Below, piece after piece: positions 15,132 to 25,211 of a DNA stretch of 64,000 nucleotides; within the stretch, counting starts at the first letter, position 1; every line of letters begins with the position of its first letter. Position numbers and translations under genes: made by a program. The notes under the pieces are model-generated. The model saw nothing but the letters and a program-made list of their open reading frames with translations. It was not told where the DNA came from and searched no databases. This DNA comes from Seonamhaeicola aphaedonensis (GTDB lineage Bacteria > Bacteroidota > Bacteroidia > Flavobacteriales > Flavobacteriaceae), in the NCBI RefSeq assembly GCF_003386195.1, contig NZ_QRDX01000007.1, positions 124,001 through 188,000 on the forward strand. The letters run 5' to 3'.

Positions 15132-16751
15132 ATGATAAAACCTTTAGCAAATCAAATAAAAACTTGTTTATCAATTAGTTGTATTGTTTTTTTAATTTTT
15201 TCTTGCAAAAAAAATTCAACCACAGATAAAGACCATCTGGTATTTAGGTACAATGAATACGCCAATATAAATACTCTAGACCCCGCCTTTTCAAGAACAC
15301 TACAAGACAATTCTATTAACAACCAGCTTTACAATGGCTTGGTTCAATTAGATGATTCTTTGAACATTAAACCATGTATTGCCAAAAGCTGGAGCGTTTC
15401 TAACAAGGCTACTACTTATAGTTTCAACTTAAGGAACGATGTGTATTTTCATAAACACGTTTTGTTTGGTCAAGACTCAACGAGAGCCGTTGTAGCTAAA
15501 GATTTTGAATACAGTTTAAACAGACTCAGAAATAAAAAATTAGCGGCTCCAGGAAGCTGGGTATTAAACAACGTTAAAAATTTTAAAGCCATAAACGACA
15601 CTATTTTTCATATTGAATTAAAGCAACCTTTTCCAGCTTTTATTGGTTTGTTAACTATGAAATACTGCTCGGTAGTACCAAAAGAAATTGTTGAGCATTA
15701 CGGCATTAATTTTAGATCGAACCCCATAGGTACAGGTCCTTTTAAGTTTAAGAGATGGGAAGAGAATGTTAAACTCGTTCTAAGAAAAAATAAAAACTAC
15801 TTTGAAAAAGATTCTGAAGGCCGTCAATTGCCTTATTTAGAAGCTGTGGCTTTAACATTTTTACCTGATAAACAGAGTGAATTTTTACAATTTGCTCAAG
15901 GTAATATTGATTTTTTAAGAAGTTTGGACGCTTCATATAAAGATGAATTATTAACAGCCAATGGGCGTTTACGGGATAAATACGCTAATTCCATCAATAT
16001 GATTCGTGGTCCTTATTTGAATACAGAGTATCTTGGATTTTATCTGGATTCTGAAACACCAGAAATTCAATCAAAACTTATACGAAAAGCCATAAATTAC
16101 GGTTTTGATAGAAAAAAAATGATGACATACTTAAGAAATGGGATTGGTAACCCTGCACATGGAGGTTTTATTCCTATGGGGCTTCCAGGGTATAGTGAAT
16201 CTATTGGCTTTACTTACCAACCCCAAAAAGCCAAACAATTGATAGCACAGTTTAAAAGCGAAAGCGGAATAGTTGATCCTGAAATCACCTTGGTGACTAC
16301 TAGTAATTACTTAAGTTTTTGTGAGTTCATTCAGCGTGAGCTTGAAAAAGCTGGGTTAACTATTAACGTTGATGTTATGCCAGAAGCCTCATTGCGTAGC
16401 GCCCGCTCTAATGGAAAAATAGATATGTTTAGAAGCTCTTGGATAGCCGATTATTTAGACGCCGAAAACTATCTTTCTATTTTCTACAGTAAAAATTTTG
16501 CTCCTAATGGCTCTAATTATTTCCATTTTAAAAATGAAACTGTTGATAGTCTTTACAACAAAGCTTTTTCTATTACTGACATTGCTAAACGTAAACGTAT
16601 TTATAAGACTATCGATTCTTTAGCTATGGACCAAGCCATTATGGTTCCGTTATTTTATGATGAGGTGGTACGTTTTACACAAAAAAATATTAAAGGATTA
16701 GGTATAAACCCTATTGATTTATTGGATTTAAGACGTGTACAAAAAAACTAA
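15132..16751 (+). CDS. Peptide-type ABC transporter substrate-binding lipoprotein
   Basis: This 539-residue lipoprotein (lipobox LIFSC, Cys about 25) is a member of the SBP_bac_5 family that delivers oligopeptides, nickel or other solutes to an ABC permease. Features include LDPAFSRTLQDNSINNQLYN, SNPIGTGPFKF near residue 197 and the C-terminal VPLFYDEVVRFTQ. No permease or ATPase gene is adjacent, so it is an orphan binding protein; in Bacteroidota such proteins may work with remote permeases. The stop overlaps by two bases the ancestral stop of the convergent membrane gene, whose reading frame is shifted. Confidence 0.9.
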   Translation: MIKPLANQIKTCLSISCIVFLIFSCKKNSTTDKDHLVFRYNEYANINTLDPAFSRTLQDNSINNQLYNGLVQLDDSLNIKPCIAKSWSVSNKATTYSFNLRNDVYFHKHVLFGQDSTRAVVAKDFEYSLNRLRNKKLAAPGSWVLNNVKNFKAINDTIFHIELKQPFPAFIGLLTMKYCSVVPKEIVEHYGINFRSNPIGTGPFKFKRWEENVKLVLRKNKNYFEKDSEGRQLPYLEAVALTFLPDKQSEFLQFAQGNIDFLRSLDASYKDELLTANGRLRDKYANSINMIRGPYLNTEYLGFYLDSETPEIQSKLIRKAINYGFDRKKMMTYLRNGIGNPAHGGFIPMGLPGYSESIGFTYQPQKAKQLIAQFKSESGIVDPEITLVTTSNYLSFCEFIQRELEKAGLTINVDVMPEASLRSARSNGKIDMFRSSWIADYLDAENYLSIFYSKNFAPNGSNYFHFKNETVDSLYNKAFSITDIAKRKRIYKTIDSLAMDQAIMVPLFYDEVVRFTQKNIKGLGINPIDLLDLRRVQKN

Positions 16752-17079
16752 AGCTCCTCAGGATTCTTACCTATATCTTGAATTTCGTCCTTAACAACGA
16801 TAACTGATTTTTTCCACTTATTTCTAAAATCACATAGAATCCCCAAACAGCAAGCAATCCTGCAGGAATACCAAGTAAATTCCAGCCAAAGTTATTATCC
16901 CAGTCTATTCCCCAGTCAAATATAAAATCTAATAGTCCTAATATAAGTCCTAGTACAAAAGCCGCAGCATAATAAACTATGATACTTAAAATAGCATATA
17001 ACCATTTATTTTGGTCATATTCAATGGACAAATCATAAAAACGTTTTCCAATAAAATAGATAAGCAGTAATCCTAACAT
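16748..17079 (-). pseudogene. Small membrane protein with 3' frameshift
   Basis: As read, the frame encodes 102 residues (stop at 16771) with hydrophobic segments at about 1-15, 25-50 and 65-88. After residue 86 the reading ends in an odd tail, ISGKNQLSLLRTKFKI. Adding one A to the minus-strand run at 16821-16823 restores LENKWKKS followed by VKDEIQDIGKNPEEL, with a stop at 16748-16750 and a total of 110 residues. That tail is what I would expect for this conserved flavobacterial membrane protein. The change is either a base-calling error in a homopolymer or a true C-terminal frameshift. Function is unknown. It starts three bases past the stop of the upstream PD40 gene. Confidence 0.65.
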
Positions 17080-17082
17080 AAG

Positions 17083-17994
17083 TTAATTTTTAGTAAAATA
17101 ATAAACATCATCATCCCCTTTTCCTTCTGGTCTTTTAGAAGATAAAAAACCAGATGCTTCAGCATCAAAAGTAATCAATGAAAAATCATCTTTAACACTG
17201 TTTAAAGGCTTAGGTAATTTTTCTGCTTTTGCAAATGTACCAGTTTCCTTCATTACACTTTTATAAATATCATATCCGCCATATCCGCTGGGTCTGTTTG
17301 ATGCAAAATATAATGTATTATCATTGGTTATTACTGGAAACATTTCCCTGCTATATGAGTTCACTTCGCTCCCTAAGTTCTCTGGTTCAGTGTAAGTTTG
17401 ATTATCTAAAATAGATACTTTAAAAATATCCGAACCTCCTTTAGTAGTTTCTTTACCGCCTCTAAAATTTGCCGTAAAATAAAGTGTTTTCCCATCGCTA
17501 CTTAATGATGGATGCGCATAAGAATATTTTGGCTTACAAAAAGGTAATACTTTGAAATTAGTCCAACCTAAATCCTCTTTATATTCTCCAACTTCTATAT
17601 GAAAGTTGTTTATATTAAAATCACCTTTTGGTTTATTCTTATTTGTATATCTAATGGTAATATAAATACGTTTTCCATCAGGAGAAATAGCAGCACTTGT
17701 TATGTGAGATTTATTTTGCTTAGAATCAATTTTTATTGGATGGACATTTTGAATATCTCCAGTAGCATCGATAATACCTTTATAAACACCAAATGTAGAC
17801 TCTCCTTGAAATTGTTGTACCCTTCCTTTTTTATCGAGCAGAAAAGATGTTAAAACAACCTCACCATTAGATGTTGGCATCAATCCAAAGTGCGGAAATT
17901 CATTATTTAATTGAATGTTTGTAACAGTATATTCTTCAGATTGTGAAAAAGAGAGAAACCCAAAGAAAAAGATTACGGGGCATAAACGTTTCAT
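17083..17994 (-). CDS. Exported PD40 beta-propeller protein
   Basis: This 303-residue protein has a signal peptide (MKRLCPVIFFFGFLSFSQ) and repeated WD40-like (PD40) blades recognisable as TSAAISPDGKRIYITIRYTN, HPSLSSDGKTLYFTANFRGG and MFPVITNDNTLYFASNRPSG. Such TolB-like propellers bind peptides or peptidoglycan-associated partners in the periplasm or on the surface. In Bacteroidota they are often fused to an OmpA domain, which is missing here. It is followed within three bases by the small membrane gene, and the two are probably one transcript. The partner and role are unknown. Confidence 0.8.
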   Translation of the reverse strand: MKRLCPVIFFFGFLSFSQSEEYTVTNIQLNNEFPHFGLMPTSNGEVVLTSFLLDKKGRVQQFQGESTFGVYKGIIDATGDIQNVHPIKIDSKQNKSHITSAAISPDGKRIYITIRYTNKNKPKGDFNINNFHIEVGEYKEDLGWTNFKVLPFCKPKYSYAHPSLSSDGKTLYFTANFRGGKETTKGGSDIFKVSILDNQTYTEPENLGSEVNSYSREMFPVITNDNTLYFASNRPSGYGGYDIYKSVMKETGTFAKAEKLPKPLNSVKDDFSLITFDAEASGFLSSKRPEGKGDDDVYYFTKN

Positions 17995-18030
17995 AACTTA
18001 TCCTTATTAGCTCTAAAGTTACTAAAAGCT

Positions 18031-19206
18031 TTATTCACGTCTAAATTTTTTGGTTTCCTCAAAAACATGCTCCAAAATTTGCTTGTCCTGTTCTGTTAAT
18101 TCCTCATCACGTCTTGCCATAACAACTTTAGCAACTTCAAAAGCCTTCTTAGTTAAATAGGTTGTAAAACCACCACTGCCACCCCAACAAAAACTTGGCA
18201 CAAAATTTCTTGGAAAACCACTACTATAAATATTGGCACTAACCCCTACTACTGTTCCAGTATTAAACATGGTATTGATACCAGCTTTACTATGATCTCC
18301 CATTATAAGTCCACAAAACTGTAATCCAGTTTTAGCGAACCCCTCTGTATCGTAATTCCACAACCTAACTTCTGCATAATTATTCTTTAAATTAGAGGTA
18401 TTAGTATCAGCTCCCAAATTACACCATTCCCCTAAAACCGAATTACCTAAAAAGCCATCATGACCTTTACTAGAATACCCAAAAATTACAGAGTTATCAA
18501 CTTCACCTCCAACTTTACAATAAGGGCCTATAGTTGTTGGTCCATAAATTTTGGCTGCCATTTTTACAATAGCATTTTCACAAAGGGCAAAAGGCCCTCT
18601 AATCATGGAACCTTCCATAATTTCGGTGTTTTTACCTATATAAATAGGACCTTTTTCTGCATTTAAGGAGCATAGTGGCAATTTTGCTCCTTCTTCAATA
18701 AAAATATTATCAGAGTGAAAGGCTACCGTAGTTTCCGGTATAGGTTGTGATTTTTTATCTTTTGTGATTAAATCAAAATCTTCTTGAATAGCTTCTCCGT
18801 TTTTTGAAAAAATATCCCAAGTATTTTCAATTTTTAAACAACCGTCTTCAAATTCAATAGCCTGAAAGGTATTGAAATCAATATCTTCCTGACTCTCTTT
18901 TGAATAAAAGGCAATAACATCTTCTCCTTTAAAAATAGCTTGATTTTCTTCTAAGTTTCGTATCATTTCAACCAATTCCAAGTTAGGAAGATAAGATGCA
19001 TTTATCATGATATTATCATCCATTTCAACCATTGGAAATTTATCAGATAGATAATCTTCGGTTACGGTAGTTGTGGTAGTATCCAAATAAGTTTCCCACT
19101 TCTGACGAATGGTTAAAATACCAATTCTAATATCAGCCACTGGGCGCGTGTAAGTTAAAGGCAATAAATTATTTCTTGACGGACCATCAAATAGAATATA
19201 ATTCAT
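18031..19206 (-). CDS. GlmU-like putative sugar nucleotidyltransferase
   Basis: The start is placed at the ATG at 19206, giving MNYILFDGPSRNNLLPLTYT (391 residues); six more in-frame codons lie upstream and look unnatural. The N-terminal part is a shortened nucleotidyltransferase-like domain, and the C-terminal part (about 180-370) is a left-handed beta-helix of hexapeptide repeats, visible in IYIGKNTEIMEGSMIRGPFA and GPTTIGPYCKVGGEV. The family is annotated in Bacteroidota as GlmU-like. The usual GlmU pyrophosphorylase signature is not evident, so activity is uncertain. It is a single-gene unit on this strand between the PD40 gene and rpmE2. Confidence 0.78.
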   Translation of the reverse strand: MNYILFDGPSRNNLLPLTYTRPVADIRIGILTIRQKWETYLDTTTTTVTEDYLSDKFPMVEMDDNIMINASYLPNLELVEMIRNLEENQAIFKGEDVIAFYSKESQEDIDFNTFQAIEFEDGCLKIENTWDIFSKNGEAIQEDFDLITKDKKSQPIPETTVAFHSDNIFIEEGAKLPLCSLNAEKGPIYIGKNTEIMEGSMIRGPFALCENAIVKMAAKIYGPTTIGPYCKVGGEVDNSVIFGYSSKGHDGFLGNSVLGEWCNLGADTNTSNLKNNYAEVRLWNYDTEGFAKTGLQFCGLIMGDHSKAGINTMFNTGTVVGVSANIYSSGFPRNFVPSFCWGGSGGFTTYLTKKAFEVAKVVMARRDEELTEQDKQILEHVFEETKKFRRE

Positions 19207-19290
19207 GAGGAAATTTAAGTTCAAAGTTTAAGGCGTTTTTCGTCTATAAACTCTAGTTACAAAACCAAAAGTAGCTTAAATGCAGACAAT

Positions 19291-19318
19291 AAAAAAGCCT
19301 TTCTGTATTAGAAAGGCT
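19291..19318 (-). terminator. Terminator downstream of rpmE2
   Basis: Nine-base perfect arms AGCCTTTCT/AGAAAGGCT (19296-19304 and 19310-19318) are followed on the minus strand by TTTTTT. Confidence 0.9.
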
Positions 19319-19344
19319 CAATGGTATTATATAATCGTTTAAGT

Positions 19345-19596
19345 TTACTTTTTAAACTTAGCGTATTTAGTTTTAAATTTATCAATACGTCCTGCAGTAT
19401 CTACTAATTTAGATTTACCAGTATAGTATGGGTGCGATGTTCTTGAAATTTCCATTTTAACTAGCGGATACTCGACACCATCAACCTCAATAGTTTCATT
19501 AGTTTCGGCTGTAGATTTTGTTAAAAACACATCATCATTAGACATATCTTTAAATGCTACTAATCTATAATTTTCTGGATGTATACCTTTTTTCAT
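19345..19596 (-). CDS. rpmE2: 50S ribosomal protein L31 type B
   Basis: This 83-residue ribosomal protein opens [20 protein letters not shown] and contains [20 protein letters not shown], the L31 signature. It lacks the CxxC zinc motif of type A L31, so it is the zinc-independent type B form, which in some bacteria replaces type A under zinc limitation. No Zur-like operator was recognised upstream, and flavobacteria usually carry only this form. A strong terminator follows. Confidence 0.96.
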   Translation of the reverse strand: MKKGIHPENYRLVAFKDMSNDDVFLTKSTAETNETIEVDGVEYPLVKMEISRTSHPYYTGKSKLVDTAGRIDKFKTKYAKFKK

Positions 19597-19706
19597 CGCT
19601 TTACGCTTTAAATCTTTAATTTTTCGAGGTGCAAATTTAAGTATTTTTTATAAATTCACAACACTTTTTACTAATTTTTATTTCAACTTTTTGTGTAACT
19701 AATTGG

Positions 19707-19714
19707 TATCTTTG
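19707..19714 (+). promoter_or_regulatory. Candidate -7 element of the DUF4199 gene
   Basis: TATCTTTG matches TAnnTTTG and lies 38 bases upstream of the start at 19753. Confidence 0.4.
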
Positions 19715-19752
19715 AATACTTACTTTTCAACTAACATTAAAAATTCTTTTTC

Positions 19753-20268
19753 ATGGAAACGAAGGAACTTACACCAGGTAAATTTGGAGTTAATTTTGGG
19801 CTGATTTTAGGGGGAGTTATGCTAATTATATCAATTATTATGTATGCAACCGATATGCCTTTTAAAGGTATTCAGTGGCCAGTTTATTTGTACTATATAG
19901 CATTCCCCTTAACTATAATATATACTATAAGTCAGTTTAAAAAACAAAACAATGGGCTTTTAAGTTTAGGAGAAGCAATGAAAACAGGAATTGTAGTTGC
20001 TTTAATTAGTGCGCTTGTATATGTTTTATATGTATTCATTTTCAATTATGTAATTGACCCAACATATAATTCAAAAATCATTGATTTTGCTACCGAACAA
20101 ATCGCTGCATCCGAAGCTCCTGTTGAAACAAAGGAAGCGCAATTAAAAATGATTGAGTTCTTTTCTTCACCAACAATGGGTAGCGTATTTTGGGTTGCAA
20201 TGAGTTTGTTTTTTGGTCTTTTATATTCTCTAATTGGTGGTTTAGTAATGAAAAGAGCGAATGAATAA
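19753..20268 (+). CDS. DUF4199 family membrane protein
   Basis: This 171-residue integral membrane protein has four hydrophobic segments (about 12-30, 40-58, 75-97 and 142-165) and the soluble stretch between the third and fourth that is typical of DUF4199 (TEQIAASEAPVETKEAQL). The family is common in Bacteroidota and often sits just upstream of a DPM1-like glycosyltransferase, as here (47 bases). A shared role in lipid-linked sugar transfer is plausible but unproven. Confidence 0.85.
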   Translation: METKELTPGKFGVNFGLILGGVMLIISIIMYATDMPFKGIQWPVYLYYIAFPLTIIYTISQFKKQNNGLLSLGEAMKTGIVVALISALVYVLYVFIFNYVIDPTYNSKIIDFATEQIAASEAPVETKEAQLKMIEFFSSPTMGSVFWVAMSLFFGLLYSLIGGLVMKRANE

Positions 20269-20278
20269 ATAATTTCCC

Positions 20279-20286
20279 TACTTTTG
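20279..20286 (+). promoter_or_regulatory. Candidate -7 element of the glycosyltransferase gene
   Basis: TACTTTTG matches TAnnTTTG and lies 29 bases upstream of the start at 20316, so the glycosyltransferase may have its own promoter. Confidence 0.4.
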
Positions 20287-20315
20287 AAATCACCAAAAAT
20301 TTTGAAATATCATAA

Positions 20316-21263
20316 ATGGATATATCTGTAGTTATACCACTACTTAACGAACAAGACTCATTAAAAGAATTACATGATTGGATTGTAAAAGTTATGCAGT
20401 CCAATCATTTTTCATATGAAATTATTTTTATTGATGACGGAAGCACCGATGATTCTTGGAAGGTTATTTCTAATCTAGCCACAAAAAACAATAATGTAAA
20501 AGGTATTCGGTTTTTAAAAAACTTTGGGAAATCTCAAGCGTTACATGCTGGTTTTGACAAAGCTCAAGGGAATGTTGTTATTACTATGGATGCCGATTTA
20601 CAAGACAACCCAGATGAAATCCCAGAGCTTTACAATATGATTGTTAATGAAAGATTTGATTTAGTTTCTGGTTGGAAAAAGAAACGCTATGATTCTGTTG
20701 TAACAAAAAATATGCCTTCCAAATTATTTAATTGGGCAGCCAGAAAAACTTCGGGGGTTAAACTGCATGATTTCAATTGCGGATTGAAGGCATACCATAG
20801 TAATGTTGTTAAAAATATTGACGTTAATGGCGAGATGCATCGCTATATACCTGTGCTTTCTAAAAATGCTGGATTTACAAAAATTGGTGAAAAAATAGTT
20901 AAACATCAGGCCAGAAAATATGGTGTTACTAAATTTGGAATGAACCGGTTTTTGCATGGTTTCCTAGATCTAATTACTATTTGGTTTATTTCTAGATTTG
21001 GCAAACGTCCCATGCACTTGTTTGGAGCCTTAGGGGTGTTAATGTTTTTAATAGGTCTTGGCTTTGCTTTGTATTTGGGAATTGATAAACTATATTTAAA
21101 TAAAACCGGGAGGTTAATTACAGAGCGCCCTCAATTTTATATTGCACTCTCTACCATGGTTATTGGCACCCAGTTTTTTGTTGCTGGTTTTTTAGGCGAA
21201 ATCGTTTTACGCTCCAGGCAAGATAAAAAACGTTACTTAATTAAAGACGAATTGAATCTATAA
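20316..21263 (+). CDS. Glycosyltransferase family 2, DPM1/GtrB-like
   Basis: This 315-residue protein has an N-terminal GT-A domain with VVIPLLNEQDSLKEL, FIDDGSTDDSW and MDADLQDNPDEIPEL, in which the DAD motif (about residue 90) binds the metal and nucleotide sugar. Two C-terminal transmembrane helices (about 232-252 and 272-295) follow the amphipathic segment. Enzymes of this shape move a sugar onto a polyprenyl phosphate at the cytoplasmic face of the membrane. The gene lies just after DUF4199. The sugar cannot be told from the sequence. Confidence 0.9.
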   Translation: MDISVVIPLLNEQDSLKELHDWIVKVMQSNHFSYEIIFIDDGSTDDSWKVISNLATKNNNVKGIRFLKNFGKSQALHAGFDKAQGNVVITMDADLQDNPDEIPELYNMIVNERFDLVSGWKKKRYDSVVTKNMPSKLFNWAARKTSGVKLHDFNCGLKAYHSNVVKNIDVNGEMHRYIPVLSKNAGFTKIGEKIVKHQARKYGVTKFGMNRFLHGFLDLITIWFISRFGKRPMHLFGALGVLMFLIGLGFALYLGIDKLYLNKTGRLITERPQFYIALSTMVIGTQFFVAGFLGEIVLRSRQDKKRYLIKDELNL

Positions 21264-21344
21264 AAATATACGAAAACTGTTTTTTGTTGAGGAAGTAAAG
21301 CATTCAAAACAAAAATTTTTTAACCCAGTTTTTAATCATTTCAT

Positions 21345-21352
21345 TACTTTTG
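21345..21352 (+). promoter_or_regulatory. Candidate -7 element of the phosphosugar mutase gene
   Basis: TACTTTTG matches TAnnTTTG and lies 21 bases upstream of the chosen ATG at 21374. It supports that start rather than the one at 21350. Confidence 0.5.
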
Positions 21353-21373
21353 CATTGTAATTTAACGCGCATC

Positions 21374-23104
21374 ATGATTTATATTGAACCAAAAATTTTA
21401 GAGAGAATAAACACCTGGTTAACTCCAGCTTTTGATGAAGAAACTCAGCAATTCATAAAAGATAGTATTGCAAATAATCCTAAAGATATTCAAGAGAGTT
21501 TTTACAAAGATTTAGAATTTGGAACCGGTGGAATGCGCGGTATAATGGGCATTGGTACTAACAGAATAAACAAATATACTCTAGGAAAAAGCACCCAAGG
21601 ATTAAGCGATTACTTAAAGCAGTCATTTCCAGGCGAAAACATAAAAACAGTAATTGCCTATGACTGCAGGCACAACAGCAAAACATTGGCAAAAGTCGTT
21701 GCAGACGTATTTTCAGCTAACGGTATTGAGGTTTATTTATTTGAAGACTTACGCCCTACTCCAGAATTATCGTTTGCGGTAAGACACTTAAATTGCCATT
21801 GTGGTATTGTTTTAACAGCATCTCATAACCCACCTGAGTACAACGGTTATAAGGTTTATTGGCAAGATGGTGGCCAATTGGTACCTCCACAAGATAGTGA
21901 GGTAATTGATGCTATAAATGCTTTAAATTATGCCGATATAAAATTTGATGCCAATAACAATCTTATAAATTACATAGGCGAGACTATTGATAACGCATTT
22001 ATTGATGCCTCTGTAAAAAATGGAAGCCTAGGTTTAAGCCAAGAGGCCAAAGATGATTTAACCATTGTTTTCACGTCCCTACACGGAACTTCAATCACTG
22101 CAGTTCCTGAAACTCTTGAAAGAGCTGGTTATAAAAATGTTCACATTGTTGAAGAACAAAGAATACCAAATGGAGATTTTCCAACGGTAGCATCGCCAAA
22201 TCCAGAAGAACCTGCGGCCTTAAAAATGGCCTTAGAATTAGCTGATGAAGTAGGTGCAGATATTGTTATTGGAACAGATCCTGATTGTGACAGACTTGGG
22301 GTTGCTGTTAGAAATTTAAAGGGAGAGTTAACACTTTTAAATGGAAATCAGACTATGGTAATGATGACCGATTTCCTTTTAAACCTTTGGAAGAAAGAAG
22401 GTAAGATTAAAGGAAAGGAGTTCATTGCTTCAACCATTGTATCTACTCCAATGCTCACAAAGATGGCGGAAGCTTATGGGGTTGAAAGTAAAATTGTTTT
22501 AACTGGCTTTAAATGGATTGCCAAATTAATAAAAGATCATCCTCAATTACAGTTTATAGGTGGTGGTGAAGAGAGTTTTGGTTATATGGTTGGTGATTTT
22601 GTTCGTGATAAAGATGCGGTTACCTCTACCCTTTTAGCCATAGAAATTGCAGCTCATGCCAAAGCAAATGGAAGTTCTGTTTATGAAGAGCTTATTAAAC
22701 TTTATGTTGAGCATGGTTTCTACAAAGAAAAATTGGTATCATTAACTAAAAAAGGTATTGAAGGTGCCGAAGAAATCAAAAAAATGATGGTTGATGCCAG
22801 AGAAAATCCTTTAACCGAAGTCAATGGCGCTAAAGTTGTAAAAGTTGAAGATTACCAATTATCAGTTTCAAAAAATATGGTTACTGGTGAAGAAAGTGTT
22901 ATTGACATACCAAAATCTAATGTACTCATTTATTACACAGAAGATGGTACTCAAGTAGCACTAAGACCAAGCGGCACAGAGCCAAAAATAAAATTCTATG
23001 TGAGTTCTAATACCAAACTAGACAATGTAGCAGCTTTTGAAGCTACGGAACAAGAATTGAAAAATAAAATTGATGCTATCCTTAAGGATATGAATCTTAT
23101 TTAA
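21374..23104 (+). CDS. Phosphoglucomutase/phosphomannomutase-type enzyme
   Basis: This 576-residue alpha-D-phosphohexomutase interconverts hexose 1- and 6-phosphates (or pentose phosphates). The start is at [16 protein letters not shown]. The active serine is S150 in [11 protein letters not shown], the magnesium loop is DPDCDRLG (D302, D304, D306), the sugar-binding loop GGGEESFGY is near residue 400, and the phosphate-binding loop RPSGTEPKI is near the C-terminus. The length fits the PGM2-like subgroup. The stop overlaps the start of the ABC transporter gene by one base (TAATG), so the two are translationally coupled. Confidence 0.94.
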   Translation: MIYIEPKILERINTWLTPAFDEETQQFIKDSIANNPKDIQESFYKDLEFGTGGMRGIMGIGTNRINKYTLGKSTQGLSDYLKQSFPGENIKTVIAYDCRHNSKTLAKVVADVFSANGIEVYLFEDLRPTPELSFAVRHLNCHCGIVLTASHNPPEYNGYKVYWQDGGQLVPPQDSEVIDAINALNYADIKFDANNNLINYIGETIDNAFIDASVKNGSLGLSQEAKDDLTIVFTSLHGTSITAVPETLERAGYKNVHIVEEQRIPNGDFPTVASPNPEEPAALKMALELADEVGADIVIGTDPDCDRLGVAVRNLKGELTLLNGNQTMVMMTDFLLNLWKKEGKIKGKEFIASTIVSTPMLTKMAEAYGVESKIVLTGFKWIAKLIKDHPQLQFIGGGEESFGYMVGDFVRDKDAVTSTLLAIEIAAHAKANGSSVYEELIKLYVEHGFYKEKLVSLTKKGIEGAEEIKKMMVDARENPLTEVNGAKVVKVEDYQLSVSKNMVTGEESVIDIPKSNVLIYYTEDGTQVALRPSGTEPKIKFYVSSNTKLDNVAAFEATEQELKNKIDAILKDMNLI

Positions 23105-24942
23105 TGAATCAATTTTATAAAATACTATGGTATGCAAAACCATACACGAGTTTTGCCTTAGGACACATTATTTCTAATGTGTTTTTTGCTTTATTTGGCA
23201 CCCTTTCTTTTGTGGCTCTTATGCCAATGTTGGATGTAATTTTTGAAAAAGAAAAAGTAATTCCTGATTCAAAACCTGTATATGAGGGTATTACAGAAAT
23301 AGGCCATTTTGCTGAAAACTCTCTGGCTTTCTACATGAATGAGTTTACCGGTGGCGATAAATCTAAAGCACTTATTTTTGTAATCATTCTAATTGTAATC
23401 ACCTTTTTACTTAAGAATATTTTTGGCTATTTAGCTAATTACTTCATGGTATTTTTAAGAAATGGTGTTATTAGAGATATTAGGAATGAGGTTTATAAAA
23501 AGGTTTTGTACCTGCCGCTATCTTATTTTTCAGAAAAACGAAAAGGAGATATCATTGCTAGAGTTACTGGAGATGTAAATGATTTACAATACTCTATGCT
23601 CCCAGTACTGGAACTAATTGTTAGAGAACCGCTCACCATAATTTTTACGCTAACAGCAATGCTTATAATAAGCACCAAATTAACTTTATTTGTTTTTGTG
23701 TTTATACCCATTATGGGATTCATTATTTCTAAAATTGGTAAAAGCCTAAAACGAAAGTCAGATAGAGTACAAAAAGAGCAAGGGCTATTTTTATCAACTT
23801 TAGAAGAAACCCTCTCTGGTCTAAGAATTATTAAAGGTTTTAATGCTGAAGAAAAATTCAACAGGCATTTTAATGAATCTACAGAGAGATACTACAACTT
23901 TTCAAATAAACTATTAAACAGACAAAACCTAGCATCTCCAATTAGTGAGTTTTTAGGCATCTGTATGATTTCAATTATTTTATGGTATGGTGGTAATTTA
24001 ATTATTGGTGAAGGTTCAAATTTGTTTTTAGATGGTAGTAAATTCATTGTTTATATTGGTTTAGCATATAATATTCTTACCCCTGCAAAAGCCATATCTA
24101 GAGGTATGGTGAATGTTAAAAAAGGAGGAGCTGCAGCAGAGAGAATTCAGGAAATTCTAGATTCTGAAAATCCGTTAAAAGATACATTTAGTGCTCTAGA
24201 AAAAGAAGGTTTCAACTCTAAAATAGAGTTTAAAAATATTTGGTTTAAATACAAAGACGAGTTTGTTTTAAAAGACTTTTCATTAACCATTCCTAAAGGA
24301 AAAACAGTAGCATTAGTTGGGCAATCTGGTAGTGGAAAATCAACCATTGCCAACCTTATCACAAGATTTTACGATGTTAATAAAGGACAAATTCTTATTG
24401 ATGGTGTTGATATTAGAGATTTAACCTCTACATCTTTAAGAGCACAATTAGGGTTGGTGACTCAAGACGCAATACTTTTTAATGAAAGTATTAAAGAAAA
24501 CCTCCTATTAGGCAATGAAATGGCTACAGACCAAGATATAATAGATGCCTTAAAAATAGCGAATGCTTGGGAGTTTGTTAAAGATTTACCCGAAGGCATT
24601 GAAACTAACATTGGTGATTCTGGAAACAAACTTTCTGGTGGACAAAAACAACGTTTAAGTATTGCTAGAGCTGTTCTTAAAAGTCCACCAATAATGGTAC
24701 TAGACGAAGCTACTTCGGCTTTAGACACCGAAAGCGAACGTTTGGTTCAAGTGGCTTTAGAGAATATGATGAAAAACAGAACCTCTATTGTGATTGCACA
24801 TCGTCTATCTACCATCCAAAACGCTGATGAAATTGTTGTACTAAACAAAGGTGAAATAGTTGAACAAGGAAAGCACAATGAGCTAATAAATAAAAAAGGT
24901 ACTTACAAAAAACTGGTTGATATGCAAAGCTTAGAAGTTTAG
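23104..24942 (+). CDS. ABC exporter, MsbA-like (fused permease and ATPase)
   Basis: This 612-residue half transporter has an N-terminal six-helix membrane domain (about 15-340) and a C-terminal ATPase. Walker A GQSGSGKST is at about 406, the signature LSGGQKQR at about 509 and Walker B IMVLDEATSALD at about 530, with the H-loop in IVIAHRLST. The type resembles MsbA-like lipid flippases and multidrug exporters. It is coupled to the phosphosugar mutase by a one-base overlap, and a strong terminator follows. The substrate is unknown. Confidence 0.93.
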   Translation: MNQFYKILWYAKPYTSFALGHIISNVFFALFGTLSFVALMPMLDVIFEKEKVIPDSKPVYEGITEIGHFAENSLAFYMNEFTGGDKSKALIFVIILIVITFLLKNIFGYLANYFMVFLRNGVIRDIRNEVYKKVLYLPLSYFSEKRKGDIIARVTGDVNDLQYSMLPVLELIVREPLTIIFTLTAMLIISTKLTLFVFVFIPIMGFIISKIGKSLKRKSDRVQKEQGLFLSTLEETLSGLRIIKGFNAEEKFNRHFNESTERYYNFSNKLLNRQNLASPISEFLGICMISIILWYGGNLIIGEGSNLFLDGSKFIVYIGLAYNILTPAKAISRGMVNVKKGGAAAERIQEILDSENPLKDTFSALEKEGFNSKIEFKNIWFKYKDEFVLKDFSLTIPKGKTVALVGQSGSGKSTIANLITRFYDVNKGQILIDGVDIRDLTSTSLRAQLGLVTQDAILFNESIKENLLLGNEMATDQDIIDALKIANAWEFVKDLPEGIETNIGDSGNKLSGGQKQRLSIARAVLKSPPIMVLDEATSALDTESERLVQVALENMMKNRTSIVIAHRLSTIQNADEIVVLNKGEIVEQGKHNELINKKGTYKKLVDMQSLEV

Positions 24943-24974
24943 ATTGTATGTAATATCAAACTATATAGAAAAGC

Positions 24975-25012
24975 AAAAAAGGATAGTGATTTGGGCAACT
25001 ATCCTTTTTTTT
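24975..25012 (+). terminator. Terminator of the mutase-ABC exporter operon
   Basis: Arms AAAAAAGGATAGT/ACTATCCTTTTTT (24975-24987 and 24998-25010) with a ten-base loop and a T run. Confidence 0.92.
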
Positions 25013-25211
25013 GTTCATTGTTAGATTTGGGGACAACTAACACATAAGTAGGTTTCTGATACAAACATAAAACAAATAAAAATTACTGGCAAGAAAAAAA
25101 TGTTTTTTATCGATATAAAATGTATTTCATCGATTTTATAATTGTAAAAATCATAATATCAACTAATTAACATTCCCAGAGGATTCTAATTTTTTTCAAT
25201 TAAACTTTTAC

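Noticed and set aside
25105-25140. Two ATCGAT motifs and the near-palindrome TTTTATCGATATAAAA.
   Set aside because: The sequence is mostly A/T and the palindrome is imperfect; it is too weak to call a site.
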